64,000 bases of DNA from positions 393,666 to 457,665 of the forward strand of contig NZ_JAGYPF010000004.1 of assembly GCF_018343535.1 (NCBI RefSeq), written 5' to 3'. The notes under the pieces were generated by a model that saw nothing but the letters and a program-made list of their open reading frames with translations, was not told the origin of the DNA and ran no database searches. Every line of letters begins with the position of its first letter. Position 1 is the stretch's first letter. The stretch is from Neobacillus rhizophilus (GTDB lineage Bacteria; Bacillota; Bacilli; Bacillales; Cytobacillaceae). A program made the position numbers and the translations under genes. This document shows positions 63,935 to 64,000 of this stretch, piece by piece.

Positions 63935-64000
63935 CCAACTAACCTAAGGAAATGGCGGATATCAGCTCTAAATAAAATAGGTCCAAACAAAAATGACGTG

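Overview
The window is about 64 kb of low-GC Firmicutes chromosome. Clear AGGAGG ribosome binding sites, spore-specific genes (a CotS/CotSA-type coat cluster and a YjcZ-type peptide) and Bacillus-type regulators (BltR-like MerR, Pho boxes, a cre site) point to an endospore-forming Bacillaceae, in the Neobacillus/Bacillus range. No rRNA, tRNA or CRISPR array was seen. Most genes are ordinary accessory chromosome; several intergenic regions are rich in repeats, mobile elements and decayed genes.

Layout. 0-9.4 kb: a DUF3231 protein, a TerC membrane protein, an HtrA-like protease, a BltR-type regulator with its MFS drug pump across a textbook 19-bp-spacer promoter, and a TrmB regulator divergent from a TSUP transporter. 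9.5-16 kb: a secreted metallophosphoesterase behind a Pho box, then small-molecule genes (DUF3995, RibD-like reductase, GNAT, a FusB-like EF-G-binding protein). 15.8-20 kb: a minus-strand spore-coat polysaccharide cluster (CotS kinase-like, CotSA glycosyltransferase with a 150-residue lysine-rich repeat tail, YtcB-like epimerase). 20-30 kb: Amj-type lipid II flippase, two membrane-anchored proteins, an MHS transporter with a cre site, and a 1388-aa secreted nuclease/5'-nucleotidase behind a second Pho-box-like array. 30-37 kb: a Gly/Pro repeat protein, a 52-bp tandem array, a holin-like type I toxin, two more DUF3231 paralogs, a secreted thermonuclease and an NlpC/P60 hydrolase.

37-50 kb: an HxlR-regulated redox group (SDR, quinol monooxygenase, VOC remnant, alpha/beta hydrolase), a frameshifted IS1182 element, an IS110 element that has split a dispersed repeat and carries a well-supported bridge RNA, a group II intron remnant directly behind a terminator, and a run of broken genes (diacylglycerol glucosyltransferase, polysaccharide deacetylase, response regulator, GNAT) mixed with intact YuiD and BcrC phosphatases. 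At 49.8 kb is a possible heterocycloanthracin/sonorensin-type bacteriocin precursor with CGGF repeats.

50-64 kb: esterase, FbpA-like protein, an organosulfur locus (FMN reductase, DszA/NtaA-type monooxygenase, SsuB-SsuC-SsuA transporter), an extracytosolic flavin electron-transfer set (RnfD/NqrB-like, ApbE, FMN-binding protein) divergent from an OmpR-type two-component system, and a decayed second copy of the repeat array plus the 5' end of the monooxygenase gene.

The strongest discovery-type signals are the IS110 bridge RNA, whose four guide segments match both flanks and both element ends, the CGGF-repeat precursor, the CotSA tail, and the 52-bp hairpin arrays with paired base changes.
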